From positions 1-64,000 of the forward strand of contig DASSDL010000234.1 of the NCBI GenBank assembly GCA_035697145.1: DNA of 64,000 nt, read 5' to 3'. The DNA comes from DASQUK01 sp035697145. Its GTDB lineage: Bacteria > Actinomycetota > Acidimicrobiia > Acidimicrobiales > VFJN01. Below, in pieces: positions 53,833-61,581 of this stretch. The translations under genes and the position numbers were made by a program. Positions within the stretch are counted from its first letter, which is position 1, and each line of letters opens with the position of its first letter. The notes beneath the pieces are model-generated. The model was not told the DNA's origin. It made no database searches and saw only the letters and a list, made by a program, of their open reading frames with translations.

Positions 53833-56460
53833 TTGTCTGCGGTGCGGACGACCTGGCCTTTGTGCGGGCGGGACGACGAGATCGCCCACCTCGGGGGGCT
53901 GCTGCGTCGCGGTCGAGGAGCACTCCTCGCCGGACCCTCGGGTGTCGGCAAGACCAGGCTCGCCTCGGCGGTCGCTGGTGAGCTCGAACCCGCCGGCTGG
54001 ACGTTCGTGCGGTTGGTCGCCAGCCGACCCGCCGCCGACATCCCGCTCGGTGCTCTCGCCGGCCTGCTGACACCGGGCGAGCCACCGGGTGACGGCGTAC
54101 CCGCGCTCCTGCAGGCCCGAGCCGGCATCACCGCCATCGCAGCCGGCCGGCCCGCGGTGGTGGTCCTGGACGACGCTCAATGGCTCGACGAGGCGTCGGC
54201 GGTCGTCCTCCACCAGCTCGTGGCACAGGGCGACATCACCTTGCTCGCCACGCTGCGCACGGACGAGCCGGCGCCCGCTCCTGTCACCGTCCTGTGGAAG
54301 GACAGACTGGTGCAACGCATCGACGTCGCACCCCTGGGCGACGAGTCGGTGCGCGACCTGCTCGAGGCCGTTCTCGACGGGCCGGTGGAGACGCTCACCG
54401 CGACGCGACTGTGGCGGCGCTGTGCCGGCAACGCGCTGTACCTCCAGGAGCTCCTCGGCGAAGCGGCCCGCCTCGGTCTGCTCCAGCGTCGCGCAGGGCT
54501 GTGGTGTGTCGACAGCCTGCCGCCTGGATCAGCTCGTTTGGCCGAGCTGGTGGCCGAACGCTTCGGTTCTCTCGACGAGCACGAGCGGGCGGCGCTCGAG
54601 GTCATCGCCGTCGGCGAGCCGATCGGCTTGGGCATGCTCGACGAGCTGGCCGACCGCGATGCGGTGGAGCGTCTCGAGGCCGCCGGGGTCATCGGCGTCG
54701 AGGCCGATGGTGAGCACGTCGTCGCGCGGCCCGCCCATCCGCTGTACGGCGACATCGTACGAGCGTCGCTGCCCGACCTCCGACGGCGCCGGCTGATGCG
54801 CACCCTGGCCGACGCCCTCGAGCGCCGGGGTGCCACCGCCCGCGACGACTCGATACGTCTGGCGCTGTGGCGTCTCGACGGTGGCGGCACGCCGGCACCG
54901 GGACTTCTGCTGGCGGCGGCGCGCCAGGCCCACTTCGCCTTCGATGGGATGACAGCCGAACGTCTCGCGCGTGCCGCGTGGGCCGCGGACCACAGCTTCG
55001 CGGCGGCCCACGTCCTCGCCGACGTGCTGTTCGCACGCGGCGGCTACGTCGAGCGGGAAGAGCTGCTCGCGGAGCTGGCGGCCACCGCCACGACGGATGA
55101 CGAACGCGCGGTCGTCGCCGTGTCCCGGGCCCTCGGATGGTTCTGGGGCCTGGCCGACGGCGAGGCTGCCGAACGTGTCCTCGTCGAGGCCGAAGCCCAG
55201 GTGACCGATCCCGGGTGGTGGTCGGAGATCCGGGCCACCCGGGCGACCCTGATCGGCCAGTCCGGCCGCCACCGGGAGGTGCTCGAACTGCTCGCCGATC
55301 TGCCCGATGACGGCGTGAGCGAGCGCGCCCGGCTCCAGGCGGCGTTGGCCGAGGCGTTCGCCCTACCAGGCGTCGGCCGAGGCGAGGACGCCGTCGCCCG
55401 CATCGACGACGCCGTGCCGCTTGGCGCACAGATCGGCCCGCAGCTGACGCTGTTCCGGGCCAGCCTGCTGCAGTCCGCCAAAGCCATGGCCCTGGTCGCC
55501 CTCGGCCGCCTCGACGACGCAGCCGAGGCCGCTCGCACCGGACTGGGCGCCGCCGTCGCCACCGGGAACCGCGCCGCCGAGGGATTCTTCGGCGCCTCGC
55601 TGGGATGGGTCCAGCTTCACCAAGGACTGCTGGTCTCGGCCCAGCGCACCTACCGGGAGAGCGCGACGGCGTTCCGGGCCAGCTCACATCGCGGCCCGCT
55701 GCGCTGGGCCCTCGGCGGTCTCATGTTCGCGGCCGCACTCGCGCGCGACCGGGAGGTGGCCCGCGAGGCGGGGCGCGCCCTCGATGCCCTCGGCCCCCAC
55801 CCCGCGGCCCTGTTCCACACAGCCATCAGCCGGGCCTGGGCCTGGGCGGCAGTGGCTGACGGCGACCCCGAAACCGCCCGTCTCCTGCTCCGCGACGCCG
55901 CGGCCGAAGCACGCACCCGAAGTGCCGTGCTGGACGAGAGTGCCGCCCTCCATGACCTCGCCCGCCTCGGCCGCGCCAAAGAAGTCGCCGACCGGCTCCG
56001 CGCACTGGCCGCCATTACCCAGGGCGACTATCTCCGCATCCTCGCCGACAACGCCGCCGGGCTCGCCCGTGGCGACCCCGACGCGCTGGGGGACGCGGCC
56101 CAGCGCTTCGCTGCCCTGGGCTTCAACCTCCGCGCCGCCGAGTCGGCGATGGCCGCCTCGGAGGCCTCGGCTCGGGCCCACCACCAACGGGCAGCCACCC
56201 GTTGGGCGCGCCACGCCACGGAACTGGCCGCTCAATGCGAAGCACCCGCCACACCCGAGCTGGTCGGGCCCGCCGGGCCCGTGCCACTGACCAACCGCGA
56301 GCGCGAGATCGCACTGCTAGCGGCCGACGGGTTGCCGTCACGTGTCATCGCCGAGAGGCTCTACGTCTCGGTTCGCACCGTCGACAACCACCTCGCCCGC
56401 ATCTATACCAAGCTCGGCGTCACCAGTCGCTCCGAGCTGCCGGCAATCCTGCGCCGCTGA
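53833..56460 (+). CDS. large LuxR-family ATPase regulator (LAL type)
   Basis: An 875-residue protein. N-terminal ATPase: CGRDDEIAHLGGLLRRGRGALLAGPSGVGKTRLA (P-loop) and AVVVLDDAQWLDEAS (Walker B). A long alpha-helical region of TPR kind follows (about 330-800). At the C-terminus is a LuxR helix-turn-helix: LTNREREIALLAADGLPSRVIAERLYVSVRTVDNHLARIYTKLGV. Such regulators turn on nearby genes on sensing a ligand. TTG 53833 or GTG 53842 is the start. It lies between the two palindromic promoters and is the best local candidate to bind them. Confidence 0.88.
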   Translation: MSAVRTTWPLCGRDDEIAHLGGLLRRGRGALLAGPSGVGKTRLASAVAGELEPAGWTFVRLVASRPAADIPLGALAGLLTPGEPPGDGVPALLQARAGITAIAAGRPAVVVLDDAQWLDEASAVVLHQLVAQGDITLLATLRTDEPAPAPVTVLWKDRLVQRIDVAPLGDESVRDLLEAVLDGPVETLTATRLWRRCAGNALYLQELLGEAARLGLLQRRAGLWCVDSLPPGSARLAELVAERFGSLDEHERAALEVIAVGEPIGLGMLDELADRDAVERLEAAGVIGVEADGEHVVARPAHPLYGDIVRASLPDLRRRRLMRTLADALERRGATARDDSIRLALWRLDGGGTPAPGLLLAAARQAHFAFDGMTAERLARAAWAADHSFAAAHVLADVLFARGGYVEREELLAELAATATTDDERAVVAVSRALGWFWGLADGEAAERVLVEAEAQVTDPGWWSEIRATRATLIGQSGRHREVLELLADLPDDGVSERARLQAALAEAFALPGVGRGEDAVARIDDAVPLGAQIGPQLTLFRASLLQSAKAMALVALGRLDDAAEAARTGLGAAVATGNRAAEGFFGASLGWVQLHQGLLVSAQRTYRESATAFRASSHRGPLRWALGGLMFAAALARDREVAREAGRALDALGPHPAALFHTAISRAWAWAAVADGDPETARLLLRDAAAEARTRSAVLDESAALHDLARLGRAKEVADRLRALAAITQGDYLRILADNAAGLARGDPDALGDAAQRFAALGFNLRAAESAMAASEASARAHHQRAATRWARHATELAAQCEAPATPELVGPAGPVPLTNREREIALLAADGLPSRVIAERLYVSVRTVDNHLARIYTKLGVTSRSELPAILRR

Positions 56461-56480
56461 ACCGACTCGATGGTGGCACC

Positions 56481-57544
56481 ATGCGGCTGGTGACATCGCT
56501 CGCCGACGCCCTGGAACACCTGCCCAAGGTCGACCTGCACTGTCATGTCGAGGGCACCATGCGTCCGGCGACGGTCGTGGACCTGGCGCGCCGCAACGGC
56601 GTGGCGCTCCCGACCGCGGAGCCCACCGAGCTGTACCGATACGACTCGCTGGACAGCTTTCTTGCGGTCTTCTGGCTGGTGCAGTCGACCCTCGGAACCC
56701 GGAACGACTGGGCCCGGCTGGGCTACGAGAGCGTTGTCGACGCGGCCGCCCATGGTGTGGTCCACCGGGAGGCCTTCTTCACGCCCGCTCGGCACCTGGC
56801 GGGCGGCCAGGACCTCGCCGCCATCGTCGCCGGCCTGCACGAAGGGATCGCCGCCGCCGAAGCCAAACCGGCGTGACGTGTCTGTTGATCGCCGACATCG
56901 ACCGGGCGTTCGGTCCCACCGCCGGGCTGGAACTGGTTGAGGGGCTGGTCGAGCTGCGACGTTCGGATGCCGCCGGCATGGATCGGGTCATCGGCGTCGG
57001 CATGGACTCGACCGAGCGGGGGATCGATCCCGTGTCGTTCCGTCCCGCCTTCGAGGCGGCCCACGCCGCCGGGTTCCGCCTTACCGCCCACCAGGGCGAG
57101 AACTCGCCGGCCGGCGCGATCGCCGCTTGCATCGATGTGCTCGGCGTGGAACGCATCGATCACGGCCTGTCGATCCTCGAGGACCCCGGGCTCGTGAGCC
57201 GCGTTGCCGCGGCGCGGATCCCGCTCACGGTGTGCCCCACCTCCAACGTCCGCATCGCCAACGCGTTCGAGCGGCTCGAGGACCATGTGTACCCGCAGAT
57301 GCGGGCCCGCGGGCTTCTGGCCACGCTGAACACCGACGACCCTGCGCTGACCGACCTCGACCTCGCCATGGAGTACCGCTCGGTCGCTGCCGCGTTCGGC
57401 TGGGGCTGGGACGAGATGGTGGCCATCGCACTCGACGGTGTGGACGCGTGCTGGCTCGATGACACCGCCAAGGCCGCTCTTCGGGGACAGATCACCACCG
57501 CGGCGACCGCTCTCGCCCTCGATCCACCAACCCCCCAGACATGA
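56481..57544 (+). pseudogene. adenosine deaminase, one-base frameshift
   Basis: The first part (56481-56876) starts with LPKVDLHCHVEGTMRPAT, which binds zinc. The second frame, after about 56870, has GVTCLLIADIDRAFGPTAGL, LTAHQGENSPAG, ERIDHGLSILEDP, VCPTSNVRIANAF and ATLNTDDPALTDLDL, all typical of the family. One A added to the AAA run at 56867-56869 would join them into a normal enzyme of about 355 residues. It is either newly broken or the result of a sequence error. Confidence 0.85.
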
Positions 57545-57715
57545 CACGCACGCCGCCAAGAGTCCGGCATGCACGGCGGGGCCACCGCAACCGCGCTCTC
57601 TGCATGGAACGTTCGAGCCCTGCGTCGAACGGCCAGGCCGAGGCTGGTGCGCGGACCTGCCGCCAGGGCCGGTACCCGCTAGTGACGGCAGCGCTTGGGT
57701 TCTCCCGGCTCGGCG

Positions 57716-58570
57716 TCAACCTCGCAGTCCGGTGAAGACGGCCGAATAGTCGCGTGCGAACCGCGAAAGCGTGCGCGGCCGGCTACCGGTGACGGTGCGA
57801 GCGTCCCCGGTGACGACGTCCTCGTACCCGCCCGCCAGCATGCCGTGGAGCTTGGCCATATCGTCCGCGAACCAGGACTCGACCCCGGTCCGCTGGAGGG
57901 CGTGGCCCACGGCGTCCGGCGGCACCCGGACGTGGCGGATCTGGCCCCCGATCTTCCCAGACAGGGTCTCCGCCACGTCATCGAAGCTGAGCGCTTCCGG
58001 TCCGGTCAACGTGTAGATCCTGCCCTCGTCCCCTCGGCTGGTCAGCGCCGCCACCGCGACCGCCGCCACATCCCGGGCATCCACCATCGCGACCCGCCCG
58101 TCGCCTGCCGCGGTGTAGACCGCGCAATTGCGCACCATGCCGAGCAGGTTCTGCATGAAGAAGACCGGCCGGACAATCGTATAGGCGAGGCCGGATCGCT
58201 CGAGTGCTTGTTCTGCGTGCCCGTGCTGGCGCGCGATCTGGAGCGGCGAATGCTCGTCGGCGCGGAACACCGACACCTTGACGACGTGGCGCACCCCGGC
58301 GCGGGCGGCGGCCCCGATGACGTCGCTCTCCCAATCGGGTTGCCTGGTGCTCTGGGGCGTGATGAGAAACACCCGGTCGACTCCGGCTAGCCCGGCCTCC
58401 AGCGTTTCCGGTCGGTCCAGGTCGCCGGCAACGTACTCGCAATGCTCGCCGAACCGCCGGTGCGCCCTATCCGGGTCCCGCACGAAGGCGCGCGGCCGCT
58501 GGCCCACAGCGACAAGCTGCCTGACGACTTCGCTGCCGACCGTGCCCGTGGCGCCCGTCACTAGGATCAT
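57716..58570 (-). CDS. NmrA-like NAD(P)-binding protein
   Basis: A 284-residue protein. MILVTGATGTVGSEVVRQLV is the Rossmann start; then YVAGDLDRPETLEAGLAGVDRVFLITP, VRHVVKVSVFRAD, YTIVRPVFFMQNLLGM and VDARDVAAVAVAAL. This is an atypical SDR of the NmrA/HSCARG type (quinone reductase or redox-sensing). ATG 58570 overlaps the stop of the leader ORF as ATGA. It is expressed from the second palindromic promoter. Confidence 0.86.
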   Translation of the reverse strand: MILVTGATGTVGSEVVRQLVAVGQRPRAFVRDPDRAHRRFGEHCEYVAGDLDRPETLEAGLAGVDRVFLITPQSTRQPDWESDVIGAAARAGVRHVVKVSVFRADEHSPLQIARQHGHAEQALERSGLAYTIVRPVFFMQNLLGMVRNCAVYTAAGDGRVAMVDARDVAAVAVAALTSRGDEGRIYTLTGPEALSFDDVAETLSGKIGGQIRHVRVPPDAVGHALQRTGVESWFADDMAKLHGMLAGGYEDVVTGDARTVTGSRPRTLSRFARDYSAVFTGLRG

Positions 58571-58635
58571 GCCCAGGGCCTCCCGCGAGCGTGTGCGGGG
58601 TAGTCGAGCCGGCGCTGGTGGCTCCGAGGTTCCAT
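58567..58635 (-). CDS. leader ORF of 22 codons before the NmrA gene
   Basis: ATG 58635 stands after AAGGAGAACAACCG, a strong ribosome site. It codes for MEPRSHQRRLDYPAHARGRP then WA, and its stop overlaps the NmrA start. It resembles the 45-codon leader at 52463-52600 (R-x4-PA-x2-RGKP). The shared placing supports real translation. Confidence 0.6.
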   Translation of the reverse strand: MEPRSHQRRLDYPAHARGRPWA

Positions 58636-58674
58636 CGGTTGTTCTCCTTGGTCTGGCCGCTCGTAACGGCGACC

Positions 58675-58726
58675 GATCAGACTGTGCAACACAGGCGAGC
58701 GCCAGGCTTGAGCATCCGATACTCAA
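58675..58726 (-). promoter_or_regulatory. palindrome plus CACAGTCTGATC, promoter copy 2
   Basis: Minus strand: TTGAGTATCGGATGCTCAA (58708-58726), 20 nt, then GCACAGTCTGATC (58675-58687). Same boxes and spacing as at 52638-52689. The leader-ORF ATG follows about 40 nt later in both. Confidence 0.6.
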
Positions 58727-59005
58727 TCCGGTTCGGGGACCACGCTGAGCCGCCCTCTGACGATCGGGGCACGTCCTATCGTGATCGGCGTGCCTGAGCG
58801 GATCGCACGGCCCTTGTTGGGCGTCCCGTCGACGGCCATGCCCGGAGTCGAGCGCATCTCGGGCGAGGCCGACCTCACGTCAGTCATGCCAGGATGCCCA
58901 ACCGGCACAATTTCCAGTGAGACTCGAGATATGCCTTGATCGGGCGCCCACCAGCTCGACGGAGATGGTGGACGGTCACCGGTTCCTGCGGTCGATCTCG
59001 CGCTA

Positions 59006-59081
59006 CGACGATCAACACAGAACACCGCGCCAGAACGGCGACGTCCCGGTGGCCGTAACCGTGCACCGATCGGCGCATCTG
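59006..59081 (-). repeat. three-copy upstream repeat, copy C
   Basis: Shares CGACGATC, ACACAGAACACCGCG-CAGAA and CGGCGCATCTG with copies A and B. The whole stretch 58727-59309 around it has no gene I can support; a His/Cys-rich frame on the minus strand near 59130-59250 is noted, but it lacks a start and family likeness. Confidence 0.6.
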
Positions 59082-59309
59082 TCTCGTGGTTGCGCGCCGG
59101 AATGGGCGCGCAACGGCTCTGCGTGCGCAAGTGGTGTCCGTGAACGCGCGGCGGGTCGAGCACCGCGAGGGCATGGCAGAGGGTGCAGCCGGGGGCGTCG
59201 TGCTGCCGGCCACCAGCACACAGGGTGACGAGATGGCCGTGAGCGGGCAGGCTTCGATGGCCGTCACTGCGCAGGTCCTGATGTCCGCCCACGCCGTCAT
59301 TGAGCAACA

Positions 59310-60215
59310 TCAACGAGGAACTGAATGCTGGCGGTGTGGCCAGCGTCGTGCGGAGTTGCCGGCGGCAGGTGCTCGTACCTGCATAAGCAGCTCCCAGGCG
59401 AGGAGGAGGGCGACGGGCGGCCAGGCGGCCACGACCCGACCCACGATCGTGGGGTCGGCGGCGGCCACGTTGGCGGCGAGGCTCGCTCCGATGCCGGCCA
59501 GCAGGGATGTCCAGGAGAGCGCACCAGCTGAAAGGCCGGCCCGGCGCCGCACCAGCATCGTCATGGACGCGGCCACGACGAGGCCGTCGACGGAGACGGG
59601 CAGCAGCCACGCGCGCCAGCCTTCGCCGGCAAGCGCCGCGAGGGCTCGTTGGTGGTCGTACGACGCCACCGCGGCGACAAGAGCCACCGCCAGCACCGCT
59701 ACCGTGGTGATGCCGCGCACAGCCGGCGTGACCGGGGCGGGTGCGGCCTTCGGCTGCGAGCGTTCCGATTCGGCACGATCGGGTTGTCCCGACCGGTGTC
59801 CTTCGGGCGAGGCCGGTACGGATTCAGCGGACTCCCTACCGGCGTCCGCCTTAGCATCGGCGGGTGGCGGATGGACGCCGGGATCGGCGAGCCCGTCCCA
59901 CGCACCTCCCGGGCGGGTCCCGTTCTTGGCGGCCGCCTCCGCGTGCGCCTCGGCGACGCGCTGGCGACCCCAGCGGGATGACAACCCGAACCGCCGTCCG
60001 AGCTCGGCACCAGTCAACGGCACGCCGTGTGCGAGCGAGGCCCGGTAGGCGGCGCGGGCCGCGGCGCGAGCCTGGGCGTTTGTCTCCGTGGGGCCCACAT
60101 GCACGCGCCTCGTCGGCGCGACCTGTGACCGGTCGACGGCGTCGACGTGTACCGCTGGATGAGGCGCGCTGACCGTGTGTGCTCCTGCGTCACTTCGATC
60201 GTCCGGCACAGTCAC
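59310..60215 (-). CDS. DUF2637 membrane protein (SpdB-like, conjugation module)
   Basis: A 301-residue protein, GTG start. The N-terminal half is disordered, with a small HTH-like part (LTGAELGRRFGLSSRWGRQRVAEAHAE). The C-terminal half has four membrane helices: TTVAVLAVALVAAVASYDH, LLPVSVDGLVVAASMTMLV, LLAGIGASLAANVAA and VVAAWPPVALLLAWELLMQV. This is DUF2637, common in actinobacterial conjugative elements near spread (Spd) genes. It overlaps the gene before it as GTGA. Confidence 0.82.
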   Translation of the reverse strand: MTVPDDRSDAGAHTVSAPHPAVHVDAVDRSQVAPTRRVHVGPTETNAQARAAARAAYRASLAHGVPLTGAELGRRFGLSSRWGRQRVAEAHAEAAAKNGTRPGGAWDGLADPGVHPPPADAKADAGRESAESVPASPEGHRSGQPDRAESERSQPKAAPAPVTPAVRGITTVAVLAVALVAAVASYDHQRALAALAGEGWRAWLLPVSVDGLVVAASMTMLVRRRAGLSAGALSWTSLLAGIGASLAANVAAADPTIVGRVVAAWPPVALLLAWELLMQVRAPAAGNSARRWPHRQHSVPR

Positions 60216-60490
60216 GACGCCTTCTGCCGCCGCCGTGCCTGCGCCGATCGGAGTGCCAGGCGGGCCATGTGGGCGCGCATCGCCTGTTCGGCTCGCCGGG
60301 CGCGTTCCGCCTCGCTCAGGGAGCCGTCAGGGTCGACCTGGCGCTGGAAACGATCCAAGGCCGCGCGGCGCGCGGGTGCGGTGCGGGCGGCGCGGTCGGG
60401 GGTCTGGGCCCACGAAGTGTGCACGGCGATGCGGGCGCGGAGTGACCGTTCGGCCGGCGTGAGTGGTTCATCGCGATTTCGCCGGCTCAT
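60212..60490 (-). CDS. small Arg-rich protein of the conjugation module
   Basis: A 92-residue, highly basic and helical protein: SRRNRDEPLTPAERSLRARI, then DRFQRQVDPDGSLSEAERAR and RRAEQAMRAHMARLALRSAQ. No known domain. It overlaps both neighbours by 4 nt (ATGA and GTGA), so it belongs to one three-gene operon. Such small proteins often sit next to DUF2637 genes in actinobacterial elements. Confidence 0.7.
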   Translation of the reverse strand: MSRRNRDEPLTPAERSLRARIAVHTSWAQTPDRAARTAPARRAALDRFQRQVDPDGSLSEAERARRAEQAMRAHMARLALRSAQARRRQKAS

Positions 60491-61197
60491 GCCACACCCC
60501 GATCGTCGGGAGCCGCAGCCGCCACTCCCTCGTCCGGCAGCCACCATGCGATCCAGCGCGCCTCGGCTCGCTGGCGCCGCTTCTTCGCCGCGTCGTAGCG
60601 CAGACCTCGCCGCCGGGCAGCCTCCTGGAGCGGCATGTCGGCGATGCGGGTGTCGAGGATCAGCTGCGCGTCCGGAACGCTCAGTACTCCGGCCTCGATG
60701 GCGCCCATCAGGATGGTGCTGGGCGACGGGTCCAAGGGCGACCCCGCGTTCACCACGGCGACCACCTCGCTGGACCGGAGCGTCCACGAGCGCTCGCGTG
60801 CCGCGGCGCGGCGGAGCCGGCGCGTGGGCAGCGCGAGCAGGCGGCCGGCGACGAAGCGTGGGCGAGCGGCCGTGTCGTAGCCGATGGTTGCCTCATAGAG
60901 GGCGAGGACCATGATGGCGAGGGCATCCTGCCGGTCCAGGCACGGCGCGAACTGGGCGGCGCGGTGCCGCAGCCCAGGGAGCAGGGCGGCGACCGTGACA
61001 CCGAACGCGACGTGGTCGGCTTGGGCGAGGCGGATGAGGGCGCCGAGAAGCTCGTCCTTCCGGGTCTGGCTTCCGGTGCGCAGCTCTGTGCGCAAGTCGG
61101 CGTACGTGTGCCCGGCGAGCGACGGCTCGCGCAACGTCCAGGCGTGCCACTGGGTGTTGGTTGGTGTGGTTCGTTCGAGCGCGGTCTCCAGGTTCAC
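60487..61197 (-). CDS. sigma-factor-like HTH protein of the conjugation module
   Basis: A 236-residue protein. The first part has TRKDELLGALIRLAQADHVA and LLPGLRHRAAQFAPCLDRQD, like the core of degenerate sigma-70 region 2. The second part ends with GVLSVPDAQLILDTRIADMP and LQEAARRRGLRYDAAKKRRQ, an HTH like region 4. Proteins of this shape lead the Spd-type operon in several actinobacterial elements. It probably regulates transfer genes. First gene of the operon. Confidence 0.65.
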   Translation of the reverse strand: MNLETALERTTPTNTQWHAWTLREPSLAGHTYADLRTELRTGSQTRKDELLGALIRLAQADHVAFGVTVAALLPGLRHRAAQFAPCLDRQDALAIMVLALYEATIGYDTAARPRFVAGRLLALPTRRLRRAAARERSWTLRSSEVVAVVNAGSPLDPSPSTILMGAIEAGVLSVPDAQLILDTRIADMPLQEAARRRGLRYDAAKKRRQRAEARWIAWWLPDEGVAAAAPDDRGVA

Positions 61198-61581
61198 TGG
61201 GTTCGTCCTCCGGGGTTCGGGCGCGTCGTCCCTTCACCCACCTGTAGGCCGGTCGTGGTGCGACAAATCGCGCTCGGGTCGGCCTCCCACCGCGAGCGAC
61301 GGGCCGAGTGACGCTGGGCGGGTGGGTTGGCACGTCTGCCTAAAGCGAGCCAGCTGCCCGTTGTTCTCACCGTCGGGCGAATCAATCCGACCGCGACGAG
61401 ATCCCGCGCTTGCTCCCGACCCTCATCCCGAGCCGCCCGCTACCCGCCGCCGCACCGACGCGACAGCGTCGACGCCCCCGCCGGAGACCAAGTGATCGCG
61501 GCTCGAGTGTCCCCGATCGCCGATCTCGCGGGCCGATACCCCACCGAGAGCACAACGTGATTTCAACCCTGCGGGTTGGGA
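61198..61581. other. divergent intergenic region, possible oriT and promoters
   Basis: About 385 bases between the relaxase and the sigma-like operon. Short inverted pairs: CGCTCG/CGAGCG (about 61270-61300), GTCGG/CCGAC (about 61372-61391), and CAACCC-TGC-GGGTTG (61564-61578) just before the relaxase ATG. MobF relaxases often nick near their own gene, so oriT may lie here; this is inference. Confidence 0.35.

Noticed and set aside
59111..59309. His/Cys-rich minus-strand frame as a zinc-binding small protein
   Set aside because: The cysteines change frame with a neighbouring reading, no start site is seen, and no family is recognised.
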